Position numbers and translations under genes: made by a program. The notes under the pieces are model-generated. The model made no database searches, was not told the DNA's origin, and saw nothing but the letters and a program-made list of their open reading frames with translations. Below are positions 11,001 through 22,939 of a DNA stretch of 64,000 nucleotides, piece by piece. The DNA comes from Tribonema minus (lineage: Eukaryota > Sar > Xanthophyceae > Tribonematales > Tribonemataceae). The stretch spans positions 1,042,896-1,106,895 of the forward strand of contig JAFCMP010000235.1 of NCBI GenBank assembly GCA_017506865.1, written 5' to 3'. Numbering within the stretch: position 1 is the first letter of the stretch; each line of letters begins with the position of its first letter.

Positions 11001-13886
11001 CAGGACGTTCTCCGAGACACTCCAGCACCAGCAGCGGAGGCACCTGCGGCAACGCCACTGGCTGCCGCACCTGCTACTGGAAGCCACATGCCCGCGTGCG
11101 AGGCAACCTACGAGCTGAACAGTGCCATGGCTGACCCTGACAAGACCGGCGACGTCACCGCCGCCGCTGTCTACCACCTCTGGTGAGAGAATCAATCGAC
11201 GGTGCTGTAAAAGCAAGTGCGTAATGTCCGTGGCATGAGCTCGGGCCAGCAGAGCACTCAGATTTCAATTACCTGGCAACACTACGTAGTGCTTCAACAG
11301 TGCTGCTCGAGGTTGTGTCAGCGCACAAATTTGTAGTGCAGGTCTCATGGCGGTGGGGTTCTGAGTACAGCACGCAAGCAACGCTCACCAACCTCTGTGT
11401 GCCGCCGCCACAGCGAAGGTGCCATCACATGTACAGGTATACTTCTAGGTGTAGGTATGAGGCGTCTGCGGTAGTACCTGCCAGCCTACACTCAAGGTTT
11501 AGGGCTAAGGAGGTCAACTTGAAGGTTGGCTCGGGCGAGGTTTAGGGTTTAGGTTAATAATAGGGTTAGGGTTAGGGTTAGGGTAGGGTTCATGATGGCA
11601 TGCCTCAGAATGCCTGCCCAAGCAGCACTGGCGGCTTGCCGTGCCGGCATGACCTGAAGTCAGCGCCTTTGTTGTGGCAAGGCTTGGGCTAGGGTTAGGG
11701 TTATCACGGCTGGGGTTAGGGTTAGCAAGATTGGCACGTCATCTCTTGCACGTGCGTCTTGAGTTGATGAGCATCGCCACAAGCACGCAAGACATCTCTG
11801 ATCACCCAGACCCCTAATAAGAGTGCACTGACTGTGACCGCTCTGGCACCCTTCTAGCCACCGACATCAGCCATGACTGCATAGCGCTTGCTTTACATGG
11901 CCACATCCTGTCGCCTGGTTTTCACAGCACACTGCTTGATGTACAGCAAGCTTGTGGTGTGTGTCAGCCACTTCGCGCGTGTGCGTAGAAATGTCACACG
12001 GTCGTGCCACATTACCAGGCTCGCACGTTCAAGACAGGCTGAGCGTTGCCGCGCGCCCCACAGGATGCATCAATCGTCAACTGCCGCCATCAGCTTGACC
12101 AACTGCTGATGAGTCCCACATTATCGCGTCCACCAAAAAATTCAAACCAAACTTCTGCCAATTTGAAGCTTCCCCAAGTAGAGCGCGTGCGTCAGTGTGT
12201 GCTTTGCGTACGCTGACTCGTCGCGCGATACTCTCACATGTGCTGCCTCTGGTCAGGTACTCGCTGGTGGAGACTGTTCTTGACGACAAGGGCATCCCCA
12301 CTGAGACTGCCGCCAACGGCAGACCGGCGGTTGCGCCCACACATCTGCCCATCTTCAAGCAGCTGGCCACGGGCAAGGTGAGGGTAGGAGGCGTGCTGGA
12401 CTGTTGCAACAGTTTTGCCGCAATGGCGAGCGACATTCATGATGTACTTGGAAGTTGGCAGTGACCGACAAGCTATTCAGTTCAAGTATTTGCTTTGTAT
12501 TCTGAGCATGTCATCCAATAGCAGCACATCCTGTCACAGCCGAACCTATGCGTATCAGCAGTTGGCGGCATAGGTAGCGTCACAGACATTTCATGTGTTT
12601 GCCATACAAGTGCATTCGGCCGACCGCAATCAACCATTTGCTGATCACTGTTGCCACATGAAGTTTTGTCATCGCACGATGTCCGCGTGGAGTTGGACAA
12701 GTGCGGCGTAGTGCCTGCTTTGATAGCATCCCTCGTTGAGGCGTGTGTGCACTCAGGCGTTGTGAGTACTTCAGAAACATTACCTTGATGCACCATGATG
12801 CTAACATCCATCCCCGAGTACGCAAAGCACGCACTTGACACCATGAAGCTTTACATTTGGCATTGGCTGCGTTGCCTTGCCACCTCTCCGTGCTTGCAGT
12901 ACATGCTGAGCACTGCTAACCGCTGCAACGCTGCACATGAACAGTGAATTGAGTGAATTCGCAATAGATGCAGGCTCACTCTCACAGGCACTTTCGTCCG
13001 TGCGCTGCACGTCACGCGCGTGGTCGGTCACGCTGCACAGTCACATCATCTTTGACCATGAAGACTGAACAGCATCACTGGTCTCCCAATCTGCAGTACG
13101 TAGGTCACCAATCCCCTCAGCTATGCCGTCTACCAGACCCTTGAATCATTTTCTGATAAATACTGGCAACTCACATGCTGCCCCCCTTCCCTCCCCTTAC
13201 CCCAGGACCTCTGCCCCCTGGACATGCCAATGCCGGTGCTCGAGCCCGCCCATACCTTTGCTGCTGCTTTTGCGGACAGCATGACGGCTCAGCATGCCAG
13301 CACACGCGACACGCCGCGTCGCATGATGAGCGTTGCCACCCTGTGCCCATCACCAGTACGCGGCGCTCCCGCCTCGTCCGGGCCGCTGCTCGATGCTGCC
13401 GCGCTGCTGCCGCCGCCGCCGCCGCCGCCGCCGCGTCAGCCAATGCGGTCGGTCACCCCAGCTGTGGGCCTGCCGCTTGAGCATCACCACGGCTTTGGCG
13501 CCTTCACGCAGCCGGTGACGCTGTTCGCGCTGCCGCCGATGCAGCAGCAGCCAGTGCAGCACACGCTCTTCCACTTCCATGACAACGCTCAGCTGCCGAC
13601 CTTCGGCCGCGGGGGCGCGTGCAAGGCCATGGGAAAAGCGTGCCCGCCGGGGCTGATCCGCAACAGCGGCGGCAGCGGCGGCGGCAGCAGCGGCGGCGGT
13701 GGCGCCGTCGTTAGTGACGCCCTCTTTGCCACTGGATCGATCGGTCCGCACGTCAGCAATGATTTCTGCTGCTGCGCGTTAGCCGCATCGCTGCAAGAGC
13801 TGCCATCGAGCTGCGCGCCCGCTGTGTGTGTTCACCAGTGGGCTGCCGCTCGGAGTTACGCATACGGGGACCACCTACTTCTCTAA
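8039..13886 (+). CDS. tandem CCCH zinc-finger RNA-binding protein (tristetraprolin-type), six exons
   Basis: Exons, all phase-consistent: 8,039-8,317, 9,607-9,639, 10,305-10,544, 11,004-11,182, 12,257-12,377 and 13,206-13,886 (stop). From the Met at 8,129 this gives about 480 residues. Finger 1 is KTELCRNWQNGTCLYGGKC then AFAH (C-x7-C-x5-C-x3-H). Finger 2 is assembled across three exons: ...RFRSNPCM, TWVATGSCPYQ, SRCVFIHDPR (C-x8-C-x5-C-x3-H). Tandem fingers with a KTELC lead-in are the signature of the TTP/ZFP36 family, which binds AU-rich elements in mRNA 3' UTRs and promotes decay. The C-terminal exon is rich in Pro, Gln, Ala and Gly. Intron 1 starts with GCGAGT rather than GT, and exon 2 is only 33 bases. 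The upstream start is uncertain: an acceptor at 8,038 implies an earlier exon, and an extra exon between 10,545 and 11,003 is possible. Confidence 0.7.
8794..8878. repeat. 43-bp tandem duplication inside intron 1 of the CCCH gene
   Basis: The unit beginning GCAACAAGTTGAATGGGC at 8,794 is repeated almost exactly from 8,837, head to tail. It lies in the intron between exons 1 and 2 of the CCCH gene. Confidence 0.85.
11541..11590 (+). repeat. interstitial TTAGGG telomere-like array
   Basis: Repeats of (T)TTAGGG read on the plus strand, several units long and slightly degenerate at the left edge (TTTAGGGTTTAGG). They lie in the intron between CCCH exons 4 and 5. The unit matches the vertebrate-type telomere repeat found in some algae. 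Confidence 0.85.
11689..11726 (+). repeat. short interstitial TTAGGG patches
   Basis: Two short GGTTAGGGTTA patches separated by a few bases, in the same orientation as the array at 11.5 kb. Confidence 0.75.
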
Positions 13887-15451
13887 CTGCCGGATTGTCG
13901 GGGCATGCACAGCAGGTGGCCTCGCCTCACGAACCTTTCTTGCTTACGGAATACGACGGCGCTCCAGCAAAGAGTCCTTACGGCGGCATTGTAAATGCTG
14001 CTCGCGGGCCATATGTTGGCTCGGCTTGCGTGCGCACACAACGGGGCGTGTGTGGTGAGCTAGCACGTAGACCACTGGTAGTGCGGCGGCGTGCGAAGCT
14101 GTGCGCGGCTTGAGCGCTTACTAGGGTTAGCACTTGCACGGTACAGTCACTTTTGTGTGAGAAGAGAGGCATGTACATGGGCGTGAACAGGCTCCGCGCT
14201 CTGTAGACACGACTGTATGCAGTCAAGCTGCCTTATGCACGGGGTCTTCAAACCTCAGCTGGCATTACAAAGCCGTGCAGTGCATGCAGAAATATGCTGA
14301 GCACGACCCACACTGCACGGCAGCAGTACATACATGGTTTCAGATGCAGTGACGGCACTAGTGGCAGCGAAGATGCTGCCATTGATGCAACAGTAGTGAA
14401 TGTGGAGCAAGGTGGTGGTACTATTGCGGCACATGCAACGCAACGTGTGTGGGCACAGAAGCAGCGTGGCAGAGGGCTCTTTGCCTTCTCATGTGAATGG
14501 TGTAGGCGCGCGCATCACGCATGCGCGCACATCACAGGTACCTCTATAGTATAGTATATGTGGCTTGAGTTACGCACATGCTCAGCAGACTCCAGGCGCC
14601 CCCCTGTGATGGTAGAATGCGATCCCCACCTGACTTGCAGATGTACCTGCGAATGAGTCAGAAAACCTCTCTGCACAGGCGTCATCGCGAGAAGACCTGT
14701 GTGTTGTTGATTCGGTCAATACATCAAAAAGTGCCGGGTACAAGATGCCTCACAAATCTGGTTCGACCTCTGCTGCAGCTTTTTTTTACGTGCTGTGATG
14801 ACCTGTTGCAATGTTGTACTGGAGTCACTGTTTCGAGTGGGTCTTGGCGAACCAACTGTGCACCAAAGCTTGAATTAGCCACATGTCCTGGCATCATCAA
14901 CATCATCAAAATCATGAGTACAGACATCACTGACATGGACAAATTCGTGAGTACATTAAAAATTCTTATAACCGTAGCCATACATGGCAAGAGCTGTGCT
15001 TTGATTCGCAGATTGGGTTAGGGTTGCAGCTTGTCAGTGATCAGATGCAGCTGGCATGCATTGCCAGTGGTGTAACACACGCCAGTAGCAGCTCACTGCA
15101 CTGACACCGCATCACTTCGTGCAAGAGCTGGTGTCACCTGTTCTCAGGATCCTAGCATGTGAACAGATTCCAAGGAACCACTCGCAGCAGTAGAAGGGCT
15201 AGGGATGGATAGTGCTTTGCGCTCTGCCCCACATGCCATGCCACTGTACCATTTTGCTCCTCTGCCGTTCCTTGCATTGTCATGCATCACGCATATGCTG
15301 CCATGTCCAAGCCCAGCCCCAGACACACCCAGCACTGGCCACTGCTTCACCTCGCTGGTCTATGATGCACCAATGCTGGCTATTGTCCCAATCACGCGCG
15401 CGCCGACGCTTGCCCCGCCGCCGCAACCACTGCTGACTTGTGCGTTTGCAG
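13887..15451. other. no gene recognised
   Basis: Downstream of the CCCH gene. Short open frames without domains, and one isolated GGGTTAGGGTT patch near 15,015. No supported gene. Confidence 0.4.
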
Positions 15452-15509
15452 CCGCCGTCGCCGCAGCGGGTAGCATGCCCGCCACAAATGACAAGCTCGC
15501 AAAGCCGCC
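15452..15509 (+). pseudogene. truncated copy of the exon at 894-1004
   Basis: Directly after a TTTGCAG acceptor, this frame reads AAVAAAGSMPATNDKLAK and then diverges. It matches the start of the minus-strand segment at 894-1004, but on the opposite strand of the window. It loses the second half (LLPAVQSDL...). It is either a partial exon duplication or one exon of a paralogous gene. Confidence 0.35.
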
Positions 15510-15826
15510 ATGTACACGAGCTCACTGCTGCTGACGGCGCAAAGACGCTCCATCACTCCTGTTGCTGTGCTGCAGCTCGCGTAGCTGGCACACAGCTGCT
15601 GCTTCGACGAGCGGCCTGTCTGGTCGACAACCACGCCTCGCTCGTGCGCTGTGCGCGCCTGCCATTGTGCATGCGCGCTGCGGTCATGCAGCTGCTGCAG
15701 CGGCGGGGCCGCCGCTGCTGCCGCCGCGCCGCCGCCGCCGCTCCCCCCCCGTCCCCCCCCCCCTCCCCGCCTTCAGCAGCACACCCCCCCGCTGCCCCCT
15801 CCAGGGGCGCCTCCTCCTCTTCAAAG

Positions 15827-15970
15827 GGGCGTTGAATGCTGCTGCCGCCCGCGCCCTGCGCCAGCTGCGCCTCCAGCGCCGCAATGTAGCCGGGCTGCTG
15901 CTGACTTCGCCTGCGGCGGCGCGGGAGAGGCGGCGCGGCTCCGTCGCCGCGCGTCAACTTCAACCTTACG
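15827..15970 (-). CDS. possible downstream kinesin exon (stalk start)
   Basis: The minus-strand frame contains QQQPGYIAALEAQLAQGAGG followed by an acidic EEEEAP stretch. A short amphipathic helix after the motor fits the stalk of a kinesin, and the strand and position agree with the motor exons at 17-18.4 kb. Splice boundaries are not determined. GC-rich low-complexity sequence around it makes this tentative. Confidence 0.3.
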
Positions 15971-16112
15971 GACCGCGCTCGCATTGAAGTTGAGCGACGG
16001 TGTGGCCTGATGTAACGCAGAACCGCGCACATGCGTCCACGCACGGGCCGCAGCGCTCAACAAGGGGGGGGGGGGACATGGGCGCACGATTGCATCGTGC
16101 CGATTCGTGCGG

Positions 16113-16190
16113 AACCCTAACCCTAACCCCTAACCCTAACCCAAACCTAACCCCCTGACTCTAACCCTAACCTAACCCTAACCCTAACCC
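16113..16190 (-). repeat. interstitial CCCTAA (TTAGGG) array, opposite orientation
   Basis: About ten degenerate CCCTAA units read on the plus strand, with some CCCCTAA and CCTAA variants. The orientation is opposite to the arrays at 11.5-11.7 kb. Confidence 0.85.
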
Positions 16191-16714
16191 GCGCTGACAG
16201 CAGCGCCCTGAGCGCTGCTGCCAAGGCGCGTCTCACTTCGTGGCAGGCGCGCAGCGTCGATGCGCCCATGCTGTGCGAGCACAGCATCGGCGTCCACAGC
16301 GGGCTGATCGTGTTCATCGCGATGGCGCCCCGCCAACGCCCCATACATACGGCAGCAGCAGCACCAACCTGCATTTGGCGCCAAGCTGCAGGTGTCTCGG
16401 CAGCAACGCTCTGGGCTTGCCAGTCCAGCGCGTCGCGCGACCGGCACAGCACAGCGTCAACTCCAACTATGTCAACATCAACTACGGCACCTTCCACGAC
16501 GCCCCGCGGCGCGCCGCCCGCACTCGGCGGCTCGCGCAAAGCACGCCATGCGCGCAGGCGTCAACTGCAACCGTGTTCACTTCAACAACGTCGCGTCCGT
16601 GCACGTCGCGCAGCAGCAGATTTGCACGGGATACCTGCCCACATGCGCACACACCATGCCCACAAACCTTTGCCAGCAGCTTGTACGCACGGGCACGCAC
16701 CCGCGGCCTGCTTT

Positions 16715-17095
16715 GAAGGGCATGCCTTTGCAGCTCGCAGACGGCGCGCGTCTCGTCAGGCCTGCGTCAGACGCATACCTACATGCACACACGCACCATG
16801 CCTACATGCATACCGTTGCCAGGAGTGCGCTCAGCTCGCCGACGGAGCGCATCTCGTTGACGACGGCCGTGTTCTTGAAGATACATAGCCACATGCACAC
16901 GCGATATTGCCTACATACATACCTTTGCCAGGGTGCGCTCAGCTCGCCGACGGAGCCCGTCTCGTCAGACCTGCGTGGGATATTATACATGCCCACATGC
17001 ACACACGCACCATGCCTACATACGTACCGTCGCCAGGAGCGCGCTCAGCTCGCCGGCGGAGCGCGTCTCGTTGACAACGGCCGTGTTGACAGAAT
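16715..17095 (-). repeat. tandemly repeated kinesin neck-linker exon
   Basis: Four related minus-strand units lie at about 17,028-17,095 (VVNETRSAGELSALLAT), 16,921-16,975 (DETGSVGELSAPW), 16,810-16,883 (VVNEMRSVGELSALLAT) and 16,715-16,768 (DETRAVCELQRHAL). They are separated by near-identical intron-like spacers containing GCATGGTGCGTGTGTGCATG. The VNE-RSA-EL-LL pattern is the conserved end of the kinesin motor and neck. The unit at 16.8 kb keeps an AG acceptor (CTTCAAG) and a GT donor (GTATGCA), so it could be an alternative exon. The other two are decayed. Confidence 0.6.
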
Positions 17096-18383
17096 GATTG
17101 ATGCGCTTGGCGCAGCTGCCGAGGCGCAGCATCAAAGTCGTCTTGTCCGCGTTGTACGGCGACAGGCTGCAATTGATTATGAGGCACGTCTTCCGGTTGC
17201 CGCCGAGCGAGTTCTGCAGCGCGCGCGTGAGCTTCGAGTTGCGGTACGGCACGTGCGCGGCCTGCGTATAGGGGGGGGGGGGGGGGGGCGAGCGGGGGAC
17301 ACGCCAGCGTCTCATGCGGTTGCGGTGCCGATGAACGCTACATGGGAGCGATAGCTCTTTTTTTCTTGCGCGCGGGAGGGGTGCTCTGCAAGGCGGGGGA
17401 CTTGAAGTTGGCTGGCGATGTACAAATCGGATGTAGGCAGCAGCGGCATCTTGAAGTTCGCTGGCGTGCGAGCCGGTCCACGACAGGGCAGTGTGTAGGC
17501 CGTCGCAGACGATCAACCAACGAGGGTTAAGGGGAGTCACCATCTGGTCCATGAGCGCATGTGTCGATGACGAAGCCGAGCGCGCTGAGCGACTTGTCGA
17601 ATGTGCGCGTTCTTTGGTCACGGCGCGTCCACCATTCGCATCAGTCCACGTGAGCCGCACCACCGACGCAGGTCGGGGGCTGTGGGCGGTGGCGGCCAGT
17701 CGACAACTAGCCTTACCGACCAGAGCCCTCTACAAAGGGGGGGGGACCGGGGGGGGCTCACGGGGTTCGGCATCGGTCAAGAGCCCTGGCACCCATCACC
17801 AAACTTCAAGTGTAAGTTTTCGCAGACGGCCTCCGCGTCCGAAGCGGAGGCCTCGAGCACCGCGCAACAAGAGGTGCCGCTGCAAACGGTGGCCTGCCGC
17901 ATGACGTACGCCGTCGCCTGGTCCCCTGCGCTGCATCCTAGGGTAGCGATGGTGCCGACGCCGCGCGCGCCCCCCCTCCGCCCCCCCCCCACGATTGGTC
18001 GCCCCTCGTTTCGACCAAAGGTGCCGGGCGAGCCACCGCACGTAGCATCCCCTTTGTCTGCTGCCGCAGACCCCCAATGCCGGCGGCGACAAGCGCGCCG
18101 CAGCATCCCACCCACGCAGGGAGCCGAACACGCGCTACGCGGTGCAACCCCCCTCCTGCCGTCATCTGCTCCTACCCTACCCCTACCCCATACCCTCGCC
18201 CTGACCGCAAGCTCAACCAACCGTGCCCCTGACTGCAAACAAAAACAGCAGGGTCCCTCCGCGTTGCTCTCACCAGGTCGACCAAGTACAGCATGCCCGT
18301 CTTGATGGAGCTCGTCTGCGTATTGCGCTGCTGCATCGTGATGATGAACATGCTGCGGCTGCGGCTCGAGCCGGAGTTCATGC
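17028..18383 (-). CDS. kinesin motor domain, partial (C-terminal half of motor)
   Basis: Three minus-strand exons are recognisable. 18,274-18,383 reads MNSGSSRSRSMFIITMQQ...LYLVDL: switch I (SSRSR, normally SSRSH) and the start of switch II, with a CAG acceptor and GTGAGA donor. About 17,545-17,602 reads FDKSLSALGFVID, corresponding to the conserved NKSLSALG helix. 17,028-17,261 reads HVPYRNSKLTR, ALQNSLGGNRKT, then the NADKTTLMLRLGSCAKRI and VNETRSAGEL neck. Together they resemble kinesin-1 type motors, which are ATP-driven and move cargo on microtubules. The P-loop (GQTGSGKT) exon and the AGSE piece after LVDL were not found upstream, and several positions deviate (SCAKRI for SRAKRI). The gene may be partial or decaying, or exons may be hidden in the GC-rich introns. 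Confidence 0.7.
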
Positions 18384-19190
18384 CTGCAGGGGGCGGCGGG
18401 GGGGGGGGGGGGGGGGGGGGGCGCGTCCTGCGCTGACATGGTAGAGAAGAACGTCAGCAAGATCAAAGCGTCCAAGTGCAACGCTGGCTGTCACGATGCA
18501 CCAGGCTTTTGAGCACTCTGTATGTAGCAGTTACAGCTGTGCAGCCGAAGTTCAAAGTCTCCCCCTATTGTGAAGTGCGTGCACTGCGCGTTTTCTGGTG
18601 GGAAGGTTGTGCAAACAGCTGCTTTCCCCGTGTGTCGCTTGATTCGGCTCATGAGTAAAATTGCACCCCACGCACGCCGTGGCGTGTGTGCACGCGCTTA
18701 TGTGCTGCGTCTAATGTTGAAGTTGACTGCACACACGTGTAACCTCCATGAGCCGCATTTTATTTCAGGCAATGTCACATGTCAGGATGCGTGGGGTTTA
18801 TCGCAGGTGCTTGTCTGCACTGCGCACTGATGTCGTGATGGTCATGGCTACCAGGATTGTGGCAAGTGGCGGTCGTGATGGGGTGCTCGCATACACTTGC
18901 AGCTACAGATCATAACGTTGCATTTTGCCTGTGTGCCTGAATTCATCCGTGCATCATGTGAAGCTGTGCATGTGTCAAAACAAGGCATGACTCATGTTGT
19001 GTCAGATGTCTGTTGTTCTTCAAGGTTGAAGTGCATCTGTGCGCCCAAAGTGAGGATCAAGAGTATTTCAATATTTGACTGGGATGCTTTGTCACCAACA
19101 GTTCGCAAGGTTGAGCAGCAGTCGTAGTTGGAATCGGAAGACAAAGATGAAAATGCGTGGTTTTCATGTGCTGTTGCACACAAGAGGCAT
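18384..19190. other. kinesin upstream region; G tract, no gene recognised
   Basis: A long G tract (about 18,388-18,421) sits immediately upstream of the switch I exon, and a shorter one at 17,271-17,288 lies in a kinesin intron. No further motor exon could be identified here. Confidence 0.4.
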
Positions 19191-19194
19191 GTCT

Positions 19195-19592
19195 TCAAAC
19201 TAAGAGAGGTGTATAGATACACCGGTGGTGGCACGCAAGCCAAAGCAGACAAACATGCCAAAGCAGACAAACATGCGCGCATGAGGTAAGAAAAGGCCAG
19301 ACAACCATGCACACATGAGTTGACAAAGGAGGCATTTCTTGGTAGCAAGGGTGGTGTGTGTGTAGATACACCGGTTTTGGTGCGCAAGCCAAACCAGACA
19401 AACATGCGCGCATGAGTTGACAGAAGAGGCATTTCTCGGAAGCAAGGGTGGTGTATAGATACACCGGTGTTGGTGCGCAAGCCACAGGCAGACAAACATA
19501 CATGCAGGCGCTGAAGGCATGAGGCTTTTCTTGGAATCAAGGGGGTGTGTAGATACACCGGTGCAGGTGCAAAAACACACACCATGAGTTCT
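19195..19592. repeat. minisatellite, about 4 units of roughly 95 bp
   Basis: Each unit starts with a TAGATACACCGGT core at about 19,213, 19,363, 19,457 and 19,550. The core is followed by GTGCGCAAGCCA, CAGACAAACATG, CATGAGTTGAC and a GGCATTTCT-type end. The first unit is longer because the CAAAGCAGACAAACATG piece is itself duplicated. The long minus-strand open frames through it are simply the repeat translated. Confidence 0.8.
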
Positions 19593-22500
19593 TGTCAATT
19601 GGTGTTCATGCCAGTGACAAAGAAGCAAAGATTGGAGAGCGAAGACGCATTGCAACAACAAAAAAGAGAGGATGAGTGACCCTGGTGAGAGTGTATTGGG
19701 CTGTCACATTACTGAAGGACTGCAGGCACACAAGCGCTCGCATGCACATGACATGCATCTGCAAGGTGTCTTGCTGGTTACAAATCGACAAAAGATTGCA
19801 CATGTGTACCGCACGTTGCTGCAAGCTGCTGTGCAGACGATAATGGTCTTGCTTGGTGACACCAATGTGTCATGCCTCTGCACCGCGGCAAGGTGAAGAC
19901 CGTACGCAGAGGGAACTACTCTACACAGCGAGTTCTACTTTGAAAATCTGTGAGCTTGAAGGTACTACTCTGCATCAGTAGTTCTACTTCAGCGTGAGTG
20001 TGTGTGCACAGCACAGCTAACTTGGCTCCCTTCCTACTAATGCTAATTTATATATATGTATGTGAGTGGAAGCGAAGCGATTAGTGAGGCCGCACCGGAC
20101 ACGATGGTGGCTGGCTGGGGGGCAGGGGGGCGTAACCCTCAACCCCGCGCATACATACACTATGTACCTAAACGTTCATTTCAGGCCTCCCTGTGAAGAA
20201 TGGTACGCCAGCCACCGTTAGCGCTGCTGCTACTACTCGAAGCAGCACAGGCCCTGCTGCGATGCAGACACAAGCCTGCAACCGAGAGGCCGGGCCCGAA
20301 GTGCCAAGGGGGACACTGACCTGACAGGACAGGGCCCCTCTCAACACCACTGGCCGATCGTGCCCAAATGCGGTTAATTTAGTTCGCTGTACCCGACTAG
20401 CGCGCAAGCCCAAGGGCAAGTGCACCATACTGTTCAGTCGGAGTACAGCTACGAACGCCAGAGCGCAATGAACCAGGGGGCAGCACGCCAGGCTCGCAAC
20501 TTCCGCACTTGAGACAGGAACGGAAGTTGTGGTGCCATGGCAAAGGGGAGGGGGAGCGAGCGCCTGCCCCCGCAACCGACTACTTCAAGATGAAGTACAT
20601 CGGATGCCGCTGCCACAGTGACCATGCCGCCTGCAGCAAAGGGGCGGCAAGGTTGCAGATCACGGTGCTCGTAGATTCTGCTACAGCACCTTAAGCTGCC
20701 AGGTCCTTGCTAACTCGAGCTCCCGCCGAAGAGATGGTAGAGCATACGCAGTGTCGGTGGATGAAAGCACGACGGCGCACGAAGAGCGGTCTCTCGTAGA
20801 GCACACACATCACATGTGGCACATGTGGCACATCACACGTGGCACATGCTGTGTGTACCCTACCGCAGTCGTAGATACATTCGGACTGCCAGAGCCGTTG
20901 TCAGTGAGTCGGTTTTAACACGCAGTATCTAAATTCACAGCTCACAGGTGCTGCTATCGTGCGAGAGGGGGAGTACGGCGCCTCGCAAGTGACAAGATGT
21001 ATCTTGAGATACGCCCTTCACCAAGTGACAAGATACGCCCTTCACCCCAACTCGCGCACCGGACCAGTCTATGACAGGCTTCTAGAAGCCTCTGGTCTGC
21101 ACTTCGTGTACCGCGCGTCGTGCTTGCCTCCCTTGTCCGAACTGGGCCAAGAGCCCGCCCCTGCAAGCGGACGCCCGGTGACCTCCAGTCAAGACCCTAC
21201 GCTCGAGCTGTCGTGCCAGGATCGCGGCGTGCTGCTTGCGCTTGCACTCAACCATGAGCTGAGCGCAAAAGCCTGCGACGCCGCGCCCACCATGTGATCC
21301 CACACGTACGCGGAAGGACACCGCGACGGGTAAGACACAAGATCCTGCTGTCGAGAGCTACAGCAAGCTCGGTGGTCTCGCCCATCCACCGAAGTGAACG
21401 GCATGACCTGTTGGCACTCCTGCTCGAACACCACTGCATAGCTCTCTCTTCAGCCACGGGTGCTGCACACACCCGCAATAGCACTCACCTTGAGGAGGGC
21501 GCCTTGCTGGAAGTATGCTTGGGGCAGTGCTGTTCTTGTCGACGACGGTAGCGGGGCGCTTGACGAGGGTGACGATAGCCGAAGCAGGCGCCGTCTGACA
21601 CCAGCCGCAATCCTGACCTTGACGAGGCCGCAGCAGCAGCAGGGCTGGTGCTTGTAGAAGAAGAAGTGAAATGTGCCCCCGTCTTGGATGCTGTTCTTCA
21701 CGACGACGGAGTAGCTCCGGGCGGGACGAAGGCGATGATAGCTGAAGAAGGCGTCCTCTGGCGCAGCCGAGGTCCCGAGCAGGCTTCAACGCGCGACTCA
21801 CTCTGGTATGTGTGTGCGTCGCGCGTGTGTAAGTGAGCTCTCGAGCTCAAATGACCCTGGGGATGCGGCACCCATCCCGCGTGAAATCAGTGCTCAGGTG
21901 TTCCGAGTTTTGGCGAGTGACTCTACTACTCGCTTCTTGTGGGGACTTCCTGGCATAATGCACAGCATGTGTGTGGGCGGCAAGATAACTTTGCTGTTCA
22001 TTCATGCCATATGATGAGTATGATGGATTTTCAAATTCATGTTGAACACGCACGCATTGACGCTTTGGAGCAGAGGCAAGCCTCGCATCTGAGCAGCCTT
22101 GAGTGCCAAGGCATGCCATATCACCCTCGTGAAATGCACGTCAGATGCTTGGTGACTAGCAATGTGTGTAAGACGCTGCCGTCTACCAACCCGCACTGCA
22201 ATTCTGATGCACTGTCATGGACGCTCAAATGCTGTCACAACGTTTCTGCAGGCCTTACATCAAAGCACTGGAGAGCATGGGAGCAGGTATACCGTCTTCC
22301 TAACCCACTCTGTGCTTGCACGCCATGATAGCGAATGCGACAAGGAAGGTTCACGCGCACTGGCTGCACCGATGACAAAGCAAGAGCAGAAGCAAAAGCA
22401 GGGACATGAGGGGAGCATGATGACCACCAGAACGAAGTGGACAGAATGATGTCTTTTTGGCGGGACGAAGTGTGCGCAAACGCCCTCCTTTTACTACTGT

Positions 22501-22755
22501 TCTTCGCTGCTGGTACTGCCGCTGGGGTGCTGGTGATAGTGGTGGCAGTTGTTCTGCCTTACCTCCAGCACAGTGCCTACAGGTGCTGCTGTGTGCGCTG
22601 CTGCTGCCTCTGCATGTCAGCTATGAAGGTCATGCACAGCACCAAGGTCCCGGAAAGGTGCTAGCACCACTCAAACTAGCAGGCCTGCCGTTCTCTACTA
22701 CCTCTCTGCCCTTCGCCGCTGCGCTGCTTGCTTTGGCATCGTCGCTGTCGCTCTG

Positions 22756-22787
<32 letters not shown>

Positions 22788-22903
22788 GAGCTTACCTCTG
22801 CGTGAAAAGCCCTCTTCAGTTGTTCGCCCCGCCTACGTCAGGCTCTTCCTTCTTGGCTGCGCGCCTCTCCCTCTCTTTGTCAAGCTCTCTACTTGTTGCC
22901 TGG

Positions 22904-22939
<36 letters not shown>

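Noticed and set aside
16240-17354. Long plus-strand frame (up to 320 codons) over the kinesin region
   Set aside because: Antisense to recognisable kinesin motor exons and composed of repeat translation.
19200-19661. Minus-strand frame of about 150 codons with repeated Cys-rich peptides
   Set aside because: Produced by the 95-bp minisatellite; no start, domain or splice context.
20168-20575. 135-codon minus-strand frame as a kinesin exon
   Set aside because: No P-loop or other motor motif, low-complexity composition.
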